DNA of 64,000 nt from Streptomyces liliiviolaceus (GTDB taxonomy: Bacteria > Actinomycetota > Actinomycetes > Streptomycetales > Streptomycetaceae), in assembly GCF_018070025.1 (NCBI RefSeq), contig NZ_JAGPYQ010000001.1, positions 1,612,001 through 1,676,000 on the forward strand. Reading direction: 5' to 3'. The notes beneath the pieces were generated by a model, which was not told where the DNA came from, made no database searches, and saw nothing but the letters and a program-made list of their open reading frames with translations. Shown here one piece after another: positions 42,715 to 50,813 of this stretch. The position numbers and the translations under genes are program-made. The first letter of the stretch is position 1; each line of letters begins with the position of its first letter.

Positions 42715-44307
42715 TCACGACCTGCTGGTGTTCGAGCGGCCGAAGAACTCGATCTCGGCGATCGACACCTGCTTCTTGGCGTCGGCGGCGTACGCCGAGC
42801 GCAGGATGAACCGCACCGCGACGACCTCGCCCACCCGGAACTTGCGTGCCTGGCCGCCCGCGACCCGGTCGAGGGTGATGAACCGGCTGCTCTTCTTTCC
42901 GTCGGCGGTGGTGATCTGCGCCTCGATGCGCTTCGGGAGGGCCGACTCCTGGAGGTGCTCCTGCTTGGCCGAGACGCCCGAGGTGATCACCACGTCCAGC
43001 AGCCGGGTCGGGGTGTCGAAGCGGGCCTCGATCCACTCGCCCTCACCTGCCTGCGAGACGCCCGGTCCCCACCAGGTGTTGCTGAGGCCGTCGAAGGCGA
43101 GCTTCTGGCTGTGCCCGGGGTACGAGCGGGACGCCCTGAAGCTGTCCGGGCCGACCGGGGCGCGCTTGGCGAAGTGGTCGCGGGTCGCGTCGATGCCGTC
43201 GCCGATGTTGGCGATCAGGGCGATGATCAGGCCGATCACGGCGGCGCCGACGACCCAGTTCATGATGCGGCCGAAGCCGCGGCGCAGACGGGGGCGTTCG
43301 CCCGCCCACGGGATGTCCCCGTTGCCGAAGTTCAGCAGGCGGCGCCACCAGGTCTGCCGCTCCGGCGGACGCGGGCCGCCTTCCATGGGCATGGCGCAGC
43401 GGGCGCAGAAGTGCCGGTCGGGCCGGTTGGGGGTGGAGCACCACGGGCACGGCGGGCCGTCCAGCGGGCCGGACTCGGGGCCCGGGGTACGGACCTGGGG
43501 GCGGCCCGCCAGCGGGACGCCCGGCAGCACCGGGGCGACGGCGGGGGTGACCGGAGCCCGGGGTTCGGGGTCGTTCACGGGGATGAGGAGCGACCTGGCC
43601 CGCTCGCCCGCGGCGTCGGCGTCGGCGGTGGAGGGAGCGGGGGACGACGGTGCCGGGGCGCCGTGCCCGAGGCCCACGCGCGGCTCGGTGTCGGTGTCGT
43701 CCGCGTGGCCGCCGCCGGCCGTCCGGGTGAGCGCGGAGAAGATGTCGGGGGCCACCGGGTCGGCCGGTGCGGCCGGGGACGCGGGCGCGGGCGCCGGTGC
43801 CGGGTTCCGCTGTTCGGGGACGGCGGCGTTCGGCGGGGTGGCCGCGGGCGGGGCGGACGGGGCGGCGGCGCGCTGGTGGGTGTCGGCCCCGGCGGGGTGG
43901 CCCGCGCTGTGGCCCGCGGCCGGATCGGCCGCCGTGGCCGGGGCGGCCGGGGTGGCCTGGGCCGTGCGGGCCGTCCCCGCACCCGCACCGGCACCGGCGC
44001 CAGCACCGGAGCCGGGCACCGCGAACGCGTCCCGTCCCGTGTCGTTGCGCGGGTCGCCGCCCGCGGCACTGCTCGCAGCGCCGCCCGGAGCGCCGCCCGG
44101 ATCGTTGTCGGCCCCGCGGCCGGTCGCGGAGTCGCGCGCCGGGGCGGCGGCCGCCGCGGGCACCGGGGCCGCGGCGTTGCGGCCGGTTCCCCAGCCGAGT
44201 ACCGCACCGCAGGAATCGCAGAAGGACTGGCCGGGCTCCGCGCGGGTGCCGCACTCGGCACAGCTGCGCGCCGGCTCCTGTCCCGTACCGGAGTTCGGGC
44301 TGGTCAT
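42715..44307 (-). CDS. Zinc-ribbon / transmembrane / glycan-binding protein of the CIS locus
   Basis: 530 residues; ATG 44307 overlaps the stop of the tail-protein gene (ATGA). An N-terminal zinc ribbon (CAECGTRAEPGQSFCDSCG) is followed by about 250 residues of Ala/Pro/Gly linker and a second zinc ribbon (CPWCSTPNRPDRHFCARC). Then come a transmembrane helix (WVVGAAVIGLIIALIANIGD) and an outer domain of discoidin/NADase-type glycan-binding character (QKLAFDGLSNTWWGPGVSQA, then VSIAEIEFFGRS). It is the last gene of the CIS operon. Such a protein could tether particles or connect them with the envelope; that is inference. Confidence 0.8.
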   Translation of the reverse strand: MTSPNSGTGQEPARSCAECGTRAEPGQSFCDSCGAVLGWGTGRNAAAPVPAAAAAPARDSATGRGADNDPGGAPGGAASSAAGGDPRNDTGRDAFAVPGSGAGAGAGAGAGTARTAQATPAAPATAADPAAGHSAGHPAGADTHQRAAAPSAPPAATPPNAAVPEQRNPAPAPAPASPAAPADPVAPDIFSALTRTAGGGHADDTDTEPRVGLGHGAPAPSSPAPSTADADAAGERARSLLIPVNDPEPRAPVTPAVAPVLPGVPLAGRPQVRTPGPESGPLDGPPCPWCSTPNRPDRHFCARCAMPMEGGPRPPERQTWWRRLLNFGNGDIPWAGERPRLRRGFGRIMNWVVGAAVIGLIIALIANIGDGIDATRDHFAKRAPVGPDSFRASRSYPGHSQKLAFDGLSNTWWGPGVSQAGEGEWIEARFDTPTRLLDVVITSGVSAKQEHLQESALPKRIEAQITTADGKKSSRFITLDRVAGGQARKFRVGEVVAVRFILRSAYAADAKKQVSIAEIEFFGRSNTSRS

Positions 44308-44864
44308 CTCTCGGGAGTCCTTTCGGCGGCGGTCACCTGGACCGTGTAGGGCATGTGGGCGGGACGGGCGGCTGCCACCAGGCTGTCGAGGCGGTGTTCG
44401 TCCGCGCGGGTCGGATCGGGCAGCCGTAGAGCTACGTGCAGACGCGGGCGGCGGTCGCCGGGGACCGGGCCGAGCGGCCGGGCGTCCCAGGAGGCGCCGC
44501 CGCTCTCGGTGATCTCCGGGGCCACGCCGAACACCAGGCGCACCGCCTCCGACAGACCGCGGCTGGTGCCCCGTACCCGGTGCAGGTACGCGGCGGCGGC
44601 GACGGCGGCGCGCAGCCGGTCCTCGGGCTCGCTGCCGTCGGTCTCGGCGCCGACCCAGCCGGCCAGCCACCGGGTGAAGTCCACCGGTGCCAGGGACGGC
44701 GTGAAGTAGGAGTCCAGGTTGTCGAGGACGGCCAGGATCGGCGCGAGGACGTCGTCGAGCCCGCCGACGAAGCGCTGCGCCAGATCGTCGTCGGCGAACA
44801 CGGCGGGCAGTGTCATCCCGATGGGCGCGGAGGATCCCAGCCCGTCGATGGAGCCCCTCACGGC
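44304..44864 (-). CDS. Phage tail protein I-type baseplate component (CIS)
   Basis: 186 residues from GTG 44864, preceded by GGGAGTCC; a longer start to 44924 is Arg-rich and unlikely. It matches the phage-tail-domain family of CIS and tail-like clusters: DLAQRFVGGLDDVLAPILAV, LDSYFTPSLAPVDFTRWLAG, RLRAAVAAAAYLHRVRGTSRG and FGVAPEITESGG. In contractile particles, this protein is a wedge-associated connector. It lies between baseplate J and the zinc-ribbon gene. Confidence 0.85.
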   Translation of the reverse strand, partial: AVRGSIDGLGSSAPIGMTLPAVFADDDLAQRFVGGLDDVLAPILAVLDNLDSYFTPSLAPVDFTRWLAGWVGAETDGSEPEDRLRAAVAAAAYLHRVRGTSRGLSEAVRLVFGVAPEITESGGASWDARPLGPVPGDRRPRLHVALRLPDPTRADEHRLDSLVAAARPAHMPYTVQVTAAERTPER

Positions 44865-45138
44865 CGGACTCCCTTCACGCGCGCGTACCCGCCCGGGGCA
44901 GCGGCGACGGCCCACGAGCCGCACGCGACCGCACGAGCCGGGCCAGCGGCGCGGGCCGTACGCCCCGCGGGGCGTGCCGCGGTGGCCGAGTGGCGGCTTC
45001 CGGTGTGTGTGGTCCGTGCCCGGTACCCCAGGGACGCGGTGCCGGTGCGGTGGATTCGGGCGTGGGCGGTCCGTGCCCGGGAGCCCCGCGGGGCGGCGGG
45101 GGCCGGGCGTGGGTCCGAGGGCTTCGGCCGGCCGGGGG

Positions 45139-47097
45139 TCACGCGCGATCTCCGATCACTCGGACGCGGTGGTCGAAGGAGAAGACCAGGGACGGCGCGG
45201 CGAGGTCGATGCGGTCCGTCGGGTCGCCGCGCTTGCCGGTCAGCGGGTCGGCCGGGTGGAGCTGGACCTCGTCGACCAGTTCGACACCGGGAACGCGCTG
45301 GAGGACGGCGAAGACCTCGCCGGACTGCACGGGCCGGCCGAAGCGCCAGCCCCGCCCGTCGGCGCCGCCGGTCAGCGGGTCCAGGTGCCGGTACAGGGCG
45401 TCGTGCGCCTGACGGCGTACCCGGTCCGTGTCGGTGCCGCGGAAGGCGTGCACCGTCGCGACCACCGTGATGCCCTGGTAGAACGGCGGGCCCACCGCCA
45501 GGCGCGTGCCGATCAGGCGCCGTTCGTCCAGGTGCCGGGTGATGCGGTGCAACAGCGCGTCGCCGGGCACCAGTTGCTCGAAGCGCAGCCGGCCACCGGG
45601 GTCCGGTACGGCCTGGGGGACCACCAGCACCCGTACCGCGTACGCCCCGTGCTCGCCCTCGTCGCCCTCCAGACAGGTGATGCGGGCCGTCTCGGGCGCG
45701 GCACGGCGGGCCAGCTCCTCGTAGTCGCGCAGGGTCACCGCCCGCTCCTGGGCGCGCAGCGTGATGGGCGCGCGCGTCTTCGCCTCCTCCACCGTCTCGC
45801 CGTCGACGCCGCCGCGCGCCGCCTCCCGGTTGACGACCTCGGAGACGTACGGGACGGAGGTGCGCAGCACCTGCACGGCGCCGCGCGCCACGTTCCCGGC
45901 CCGGCCGCCGCCCGTGCGGTAACGGCGGGCGCGGATGACGGCGCCCTTGGGTGCCACCGCCCCGTACTGGCGCAGGCTGCCGTCGGGCTCCCGTACCGCC
46001 GGGCCGAAGGCGATGTCGCCGGTCGCCGCGTCCAGGGTGATGTGCCGGTCGAGCGGGGTGGACGCCGAGAACGACGGGACGACCTCCCAGTCGGTCCAGC
46101 CCTCGTGCTCGGCGGTCTGCAGCAGCACCGGGGGCGTGTCGCCGACCACGGGGAAGTGGGCCAGCCGCAGCCGCTGCCCGGGCAGGCCGCTGGACTCGCC
46201 CAGCGCCTCGTCGGTCACGGTCTCGGCGTGCACGGTCGTGGTGGTGCCGCCCAGCGTGAACGCGTCCACGGAACGCACGGTCGGCGAGGTGGTGTAGAAG
46301 GGCTGGTCGGGCAGCGGCTCGGTGACGCGGCAGCGCAGCCAGCCGGCCTCCTGGCCGCCGGTGCGCGACAGGGTGTGCGCGCCGGGGATGTGCAGGACGA
46401 CCTCGCCGGGCCGGTTGAGACCACCGGTGCCGTCCCGGTCGACCTCGCAGACGACCCAGCCGTCCTCGGTCCACGCCTCCCACAGCAGCGGGGGCTGCCG
46501 CGGGTCCACGCCGACACCGTCGACGCGGCTGTCCAGCTCCATCGCGACCGCGCAGTGCGGGACGGCGGTGTCCAGTCCGATCAGCATGCAGTCACCGGGC
46601 CGCGGGGACTCGGTGAAGCACATCAGGTCCTTGCCCTCGGCGAGGTCGGCGGTCCGGTCGGAGACGGGCTCGCCCTCGCGCTGCACCACGAGGTACCGCA
46701 ACGAGCAGGGCACGATGGTCAGTTCGTCCTCGGTGGCGAAGACCGCGGCCTCCTCGCTCTCGGTGCGCGTGGTGGCGACCTCGGTGCCCACCGGCAGCAG
46801 CACCGGCTCGTCCTGCGGCGCGGACAGCCAGAACGTGACGTCCGTGCGCGCGGCGGAGGGCGGGAAGAGGGTGATGCCCACCAGGTCCAGGAACGCGAGG
46901 TGGTTCTTCTCCGGCACCCGGTTGAGCCGGTAGACGATCTGGTCGGCCATGTGGGCGACCGTTTCCACGAGGGTGACGCCCGGGTCGGAGACGTTGTGGT
47001 CGGTCCACTCCGGGGCCCGCTGCTGGATGTAGCGCTTGGCGTCGTCGACGAACTGCTGGAAGCGGCGGTCGTCGAGGTTCGGGGAGGGCAGTGCCAT
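45139..47097 (-). CDS. Baseplate assembly protein J-like (CIS wedge)
   Basis: 652 residues; ATG 47097 overlaps the gp25 stop (ATGA). The N-terminal DDRRFQQFVDDAKRYIQQRA, VSDPGVTLVETVAHMADQIV, RLNRVPEKNHLAFLDLVG segment and the central RAGNVARGAVQVL and ERAVTLRDYEELARRA are typical of the large baseplate J proteins of Afp/PVC-type and Streptomyces injection systems. It forms the baseplate wedge that triggers sheath contraction. Confidence 0.93.
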   Translation of the reverse strand: MALPSPNLDDRRFQQFVDDAKRYIQQRAPEWTDHNVSDPGVTLVETVAHMADQIVYRLNRVPEKNHLAFLDLVGITLFPPSAARTDVTFWLSAPQDEPVLLPVGTEVATTRTESEEAAVFATEDELTIVPCSLRYLVVQREGEPVSDRTADLAEGKDLMCFTESPRPGDCMLIGLDTAVPHCAVAMELDSRVDGVGVDPRQPPLLWEAWTEDGWVVCEVDRDGTGGLNRPGEVVLHIPGAHTLSRTGGQEAGWLRCRVTEPLPDQPFYTTSPTVRSVDAFTLGGTTTTVHAETVTDEALGESSGLPGQRLRLAHFPVVGDTPPVLLQTAEHEGWTDWEVVPSFSASTPLDRHITLDAATGDIAFGPAVREPDGSLRQYGAVAPKGAVIRARRYRTGGGRAGNVARGAVQVLRTSVPYVSEVVNREAARGGVDGETVEEAKTRAPITLRAQERAVTLRDYEELARRAAPETARITCLEGDEGEHGAYAVRVLVVPQAVPDPGGRLRFEQLVPGDALLHRITRHLDERRLIGTRLAVGPPFYQGITVVATVHAFRGTDTDRVRRQAHDALYRHLDPLTGGADGRGWRFGRPVQSGEVFAVLQRVPGVELVDEVQLHPADPLTGKRGDPTDRIDLAAPSLVFSFDHRVRVIGDRA

Positions 47098-47543
47098 CAG
47101 CGGTCGCTTTCAGCGGAGTCGCCCGGGCCGGGGAGGTCGGGTTCCTCGTGGTAGGGGATGACGTAGAACGGGAAGACGAGGCTGCGCGGGTTGTTGGTGC
47201 CGCGGATCGAGTAGCGGACGTCGATGAAGAGCACGCCCTGCTCGGTGTCGGAGCCGGCGGTCACCTCGACGTCGCTCACCTCGATGCGCGGCTCCCAGCG
47301 GTCGAGGCTCGTGTACACCTCGTGCTGGATCCGGCCGGCGGTCGCCTCGTTGACCGGGGCGAACACCAGGTCGTGGATGGCGCAGCCGAACTCGGGGCGC
47401 ATCGGCCGCTCGCCGGGCGCGGTCGACAGGACGAGCCGGATGGACTCCTCGATCTCGCGCTCCCCGCTGACCATGGCGATGCCCCCGGTGGGGCCGATGC
47501 GCAGCGGGAACGCCCAGCCTGATCCGACGAACTGCTCGGCCAT
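47097..47543 (-). CDS. gp25-like baseplate protein (CIS)
   Basis: 148 residues. The GPW/gp25 fold is marked by GSGWAFPLRIGPTGGIAMVS, EIEESIRLVLSTAPGERPMR, then EFGCAIHDLVF and a C-terminal GTNNPRSLVFPFYV. gp25 sits at the baseplate-sheath interface and nucleates sheath assembly. Overlaps the baseplate J gene. Confidence 0.93.
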   Translation of the reverse strand: MAEQFVGSGWAFPLRIGPTGGIAMVSGEREIEESIRLVLSTAPGERPMRPEFGCAIHDLVFAPVNEATAGRIQHEVYTSLDRWEPRIEVSDVEVTAGSDTEQGVLFIDVRYSIRGTNNPRSLVFPFYVIPYHEEPDLPGPGDSAESDR

Positions 47544-47649
47544 CAGTGACCCACCCGCCTTCTCGTCCTCGTCGTCACGACCGTGGTGGTCACGGTCGTG
47601 ACGGTCGTGTTCCTGTTCGTCACGGTCCTGGTTGTCACGGTCCTGGCCG
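47544..47649. repeat. Low-complexity GTCACGGTCNTG repeat between gp25 and spike genes
   Basis: Six or so imperfect copies of GTCACGGTC/GTCGTGACG fill the 106-bp spacer, the only sizeable gap between spike and gp25 in an otherwise overlapping operon. It could form local hairpins that adjust expression of gp25 and downstream genes. Confidence 0.55.
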
Positions 47650-49551
47650 TCACGGGATCGGGTACAGCTTCTTGTTGACCATCACGAGACCCGTGATGTC
47701 GATGTTGACGGCCCGCAGCGCCACCTGACCGATGGAGTTGACCTGCACGGTGCCGCCCGCGGTCAGCGTCGCGGCGCCGGACGCGACGAGGCGCAGGGCG
47801 CCCAGCGACTGCACGGTCGTCAGACCGCCGAGCGACTTGAGGCTGACGTTCCCGCGGCCCTCAAGGGTGAGCATGCCGCCGCTCTTGATGCTGATGTTCC
47901 GCCTGGCGTTCAGCTCCAGGTCGGTGCCCGCGTCGACGGACACCGAGGTGCCCCCCTTGATGCTGACGGCACCCTTGCTGTCCACGGTGATCTCGGTCTT
48001 GGTGCGGTCGAGATTGATGATCAGCTTGTCGTTGCCGCTGGCCACCCGGACGCCCTGCTTGCGGGCGCCGGTCTGCTGGCTGAGCAGGTCCACCCGGTTG
48101 CCGTCCCGGTCGGACAGGGTGTGCCGGATCGCCTTCTTCTTGACCGGGTCGTGCAGCGCGACGTCCTTCACGACGGTCGGCTTGTCGACGCCGTTGTAGA
48201 GGCCGCCGATGACGAAGGGGTGGTCGAGCGCGCCCCGGTCGAAGGCGACCAGCACCTCGTCCCCGACGTCCAGCGGGAAGATACCGCCACCCTTCTTGCC
48301 GCCCAGCTGCACGGTCCGCGTCCAGTCGCTGACGTAGGCGTCGTCCAGCCACGGGAACTGCAGCTTCACCCGGCCCTGCTTCAGCGGATCCTGTACGTCC
48401 GTGACGAGCGCGTTGGCCACGCTCGGCAGCCGGGGCGCCGACGCGCCGCCGCCGGACGTCAGCCCGAACAGGGAGCGCCACTGCCGGCCGCTCACGTTCA
48501 CCAGCGTCTCGTAGTGACTGCCCGCGCCGAAGGTGTGCCGTACCGAGGTGACCGTGTACTTGCCCTCGAAGGGCACGCCCACGTCGGTGAGCGCGATGGC
48601 CACCCCGGGGCGCAGCACGGGGTTGCCGTGCACCGTGACCTCCAGCTCGGCGAACGACGAGGTGATGTCGTCCGCGAGGGAGGCGGCGGCGAACTTGACC
48701 TCCGGCCGGCGGTCGTACGGGGTGTCGGTCTCCACCAGCTTGGCGGCCTTGAAGGCGTTGGCCGCCTTCTGCGGAGTCGTCCCGATCGCGAAGCCGGAGT
48801 AGGTGCCCGCCTTCGTCAGTTCGACGATCTTCTTCTTGGTCGGGATGTCCCAGCCGCGCGCCTCGACCTTGTCGACCTGGTCGGCGGCGGTGACGGCGGC
48901 CCGGCAGCGCAGTACGTCGACGCGGCCCCGCAGCACCCGGGGGTTCGGGTCCTCGGGAGAGGTCGACAGGGGTGCCTTGGAGGCCGGGTCCGGCTCGGCG
49001 AACTCGAACTTCCCCTTGGCGTCCAGCGACATCACCATCTCGTTCTCGTCGGCGAGCCGCGCGAGAAAGTCCCAGTCCGTCACATTGGACTGGGAGATGA
49101 ACTCGTAGACCGTCTTGGTCGTCTGGATCTTCCCGATCGCGACACCGTTCTGCGCGGCCAGCTTGCGCGCGATGTCGGAGGCGGTCTGGTTGCGGTACGC
49201 GGCCACCCGGCGCACCCGCATCAGCCGGTGGCCCGGGTCGTAGCCGCGGACGACACTGAACGTACCGGTGCCGTCGTAGTCGGTCTCCATACCGGTGACC
49301 TCGCCGGTGATCAGCGGGCTTCCCGCGCCCTGGCCGTCGGCGACGGGGGCGATGACCACCTTGGAGCCGAACCTGATGTTCAGCTTGCCGAGCACGTCCC
49401 GGTCCGGGTCGCGGAAGGTGAGCCGGAACTCGCCGGGCACGCCCGCGCCGAGGTCGGCCCAGCCGGCGACGAGCAGGTTGATGTAGTCGGGCGGGATCTT
49501 CTTGCTGTCGATGGTGACGTGGATGATGTTGGAGAAGGACGTCTTCGCCAT
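47650..49551 (-). CDS. VgrG/gpD-like spike protein (CIS)
   Basis: 633 residues; ATG 49551 overlaps the LysM gene stop. The N-terminal hub part (phage late-control D type: IIHVTIDSKKIPPDYINLLV, SNVTDWDFLARLADENEM) is followed by the gp5/OB-type domain (GRVKLQFPWLDDAYVSDWTR, FPLDVGDEVLVAFDRG) and a C-terminal beta-helix with repeating SIKGGTSVSVDAG, ISIKSGGMLTLEGRG-type strands. The protein forms the trimeric piercing spike at the particle tip. Confidence 0.93.
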   Translation of the reverse strand: MAKTSFSNIIHVTIDSKKIPPDYINLLVAGWADLGAGVPGEFRLTFRDPDRDVLGKLNIRFGSKVVIAPVADGQGAGSPLITGEVTGMETDYDGTGTFSVVRGYDPGHRLMRVRRVAAYRNQTASDIARKLAAQNGVAIGKIQTTKTVYEFISQSNVTDWDFLARLADENEMVMSLDAKGKFEFAEPDPASKAPLSTSPEDPNPRVLRGRVDVLRCRAAVTAADQVDKVEARGWDIPTKKKIVELTKAGTYSGFAIGTTPQKAANAFKAAKLVETDTPYDRRPEVKFAAASLADDITSSFAELEVTVHGNPVLRPGVAIALTDVGVPFEGKYTVTSVRHTFGAGSHYETLVNVSGRQWRSLFGLTSGGGASAPRLPSVANALVTDVQDPLKQGRVKLQFPWLDDAYVSDWTRTVQLGGKKGGGIFPLDVGDEVLVAFDRGALDHPFVIGGLYNGVDKPTVVKDVALHDPVKKKAIRHTLSDRDGNRVDLLSQQTGARKQGVRVASGNDKLIINLDRTKTEITVDSKGAVSIKGGTSVSVDAGTDLELNARRNISIKSGGMLTLEGRGNVSLKSLGGLTTVQSLGALRLVASGAATLTAGGTVQVNSIGQVALRAVNIDITGLVMVNKKLYPIP

Positions 49552-50273
49552 CAGTGACGCACCTCCTCGGCGGAGGGGAGGACCAGTTCGATGCCGGTGG
49601 GCAGATGGGCGGGGTTGTCGATCCCGTTGGCCTCGGCGATCGCGCGCCAGGCGGACGCGTTGCCGTACTCGCGCCAGGCCAGCGACTGCAGGGAGTCGCC
49701 CGCGACGACCCGGTGCACCCGCTGCGCGGTGAGCGCGCCCGAGGTCGGGTTCTGGCCCTTCACCGTGCTGGGGATCTCGTGCAGCGCCACCTGGCAGGTG
49801 GCGCGGATCGGCACACCGGTCGTGCTGAACAGCGAGTAGGTGACGTCCACGGAGTTCACGTACGAGGTGAAGCGGGCGGTGGAGAACGAGCCCCACTGGA
49901 AGACCACCCAGGGCGGCGAGGGTTGCTTCGCGGCGATGCTCTTGGCCGTCACCTCGCAGCAGTCCAGCAGGGACTCCACGTTCTTCAGCACGGCGTTGCT
50001 GGTCGGCTTCGTGGACGAGTCCAGGAAGATCTCGACCGTCATCTCGCGGGGCTCGGGGCCCATGAACTCCGGGACCGTGCCGTCGCGCACGGCCGCGGCC
50101 GGCGTGGACTTCCACTGGGAGCGCCGGCTCAGCTGCAGCTGCGAGGGGTTGAAGTCGAAGTTGAACGTCTTGATGAGCCCGCCCGGGGTGGTGCTCGATC
50201 CGACGGGCGGCTCGTGAATGGCGATCGTGGCGCGTACGAGGCTCTTGCCCGCGCCCTTGCTTCCCTTGGCCAT
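49551..50273 (-). CDS. LysM-containing hub/tube-initiator protein (CIS, Afp7-like)
   Basis: 240 residues. The N-terminal domain (IKTFNFDFNPSQLQLSRRSQ, TVEIFLDSSTKPTSNAVLKN) matches the CIS tube-initiator family. A C-terminal LysM module (HRVVAGDSLQSLAWREYGNA, RAIAEANGIDNPAHLPTGIE) follows. It links the spike hub to the inner tube; in phages and CIS, the LysM part organises the hub and need not bind cell wall. Overlaps the spike gene. Confidence 0.92.
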   Translation of the reverse strand: MAKGSKGAGKSLVRATIAIHEPPVGSSTTPGGLIKTFNFDFNPSQLQLSRRSQWKSTPAAAVRDGTVPEFMGPEPREMTVEIFLDSSTKPTSNAVLKNVESLLDCCEVTAKSIAAKQPSPPWVVFQWGSFSTARFTSYVNSVDVTYSLFSTTGVPIRATCQVALHEIPSTVKGQNPTSGALTAQRVHRVVAGDSLQSLAWREYGNASAWRAIAEANGIDNPAHLPTGIELVLPSAEEVRH

Positions 50274-50289
50274 GGTGGTGTCCCGCCCC

Positions 50290-50712
50290 TCAGTCCGTGA
50301 ACCCGTGGTGAGTGATCTCCAGGACCTCGGTCGCCACGCTCGGGTTGGCCGGGTCCAGGGAGGGCCCCTGCCAGCTCACCGGCAGCACGTCGATCAGCCC
50401 CCAGTGCGCCACCTCGGAGCCGTCCGCGCGCAGCGCGGCGATCTGCGCGGTCGGCCGCTTGATGCCCGTGGCCACGGACGAGATCCAGGCCGCGACCTTG
50501 GTGGTGTCGGGGGTCAGCGGCCGGGTCAGCCGGATGTTGGAGAAGGTGACACGGGACGGAAGCTGCCAGACGAACCCGTTGTTGCCGCCCTCCTGGCGTT
50601 GCTCGATCTCCACCGAGGACGAGAGTCCCTCGCACCCGTTGAAGTAACCGAGGCTCTCGCCGTCGATGGTCAGGGTGAAGAAGATGGTGGAGCCCGGGTC
50701 TTCGCGGGGCAT
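50290..50712 (-). CDS. Second gp19-type inner tube protein (CIS)
   Basis: 140 residues. T4 gp19-like tube fold: FFTLTIDGESLGYFNGCEGL, a QRQEGGNNGFVWQLPSRVTF loop, ISSVATGIKRPTAQIAALRA and a C-terminal TEVLEITHHGFTD. It differs from the main tube protein (55372-55815) and is separated from it by three genes. In related systems, a second tube paralogue forms the tip-proximal ring. Confidence 0.92.
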   Translation of the reverse strand: MPREDPGSTIFFTLTIDGESLGYFNGCEGLSSSVEIEQRQEGGNNGFVWQLPSRVTFSNIRLTRPLTPDTTKVAAWISSVATGIKRPTAQIAALRADGSEVAHWGLIDVLPVSWQGPSLDPANPSVATEVLEITHHGFTD

Positions 50713-50813
50713 CGGGGGCGGCCTTTCTGCGGACGTCGGTCATGCGGGGTGGTGCCGGATGGTGCGGGGCGGTGCGGTGCGGGCGCTGCGGGTCTCGGCC
50801 GGTCGGTGGCAGC

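Noticed and set aside
41258..44512. 1,084-residue plus-strand reading frame
   Set aside because: It runs antisense to the FG-GAP lipoprotein and zinc-ribbon genes, which have clear signal peptides, metal motifs and coupled starts. The plus frame shows no domain.
44865..45138. Possible extra CIS gene between baseplate J and tail protein I
   Set aside because: The 274 bp contain only Arg/Gly/Pro-rich frames without a start and ribosome site; it looks like a non-coding spacer.
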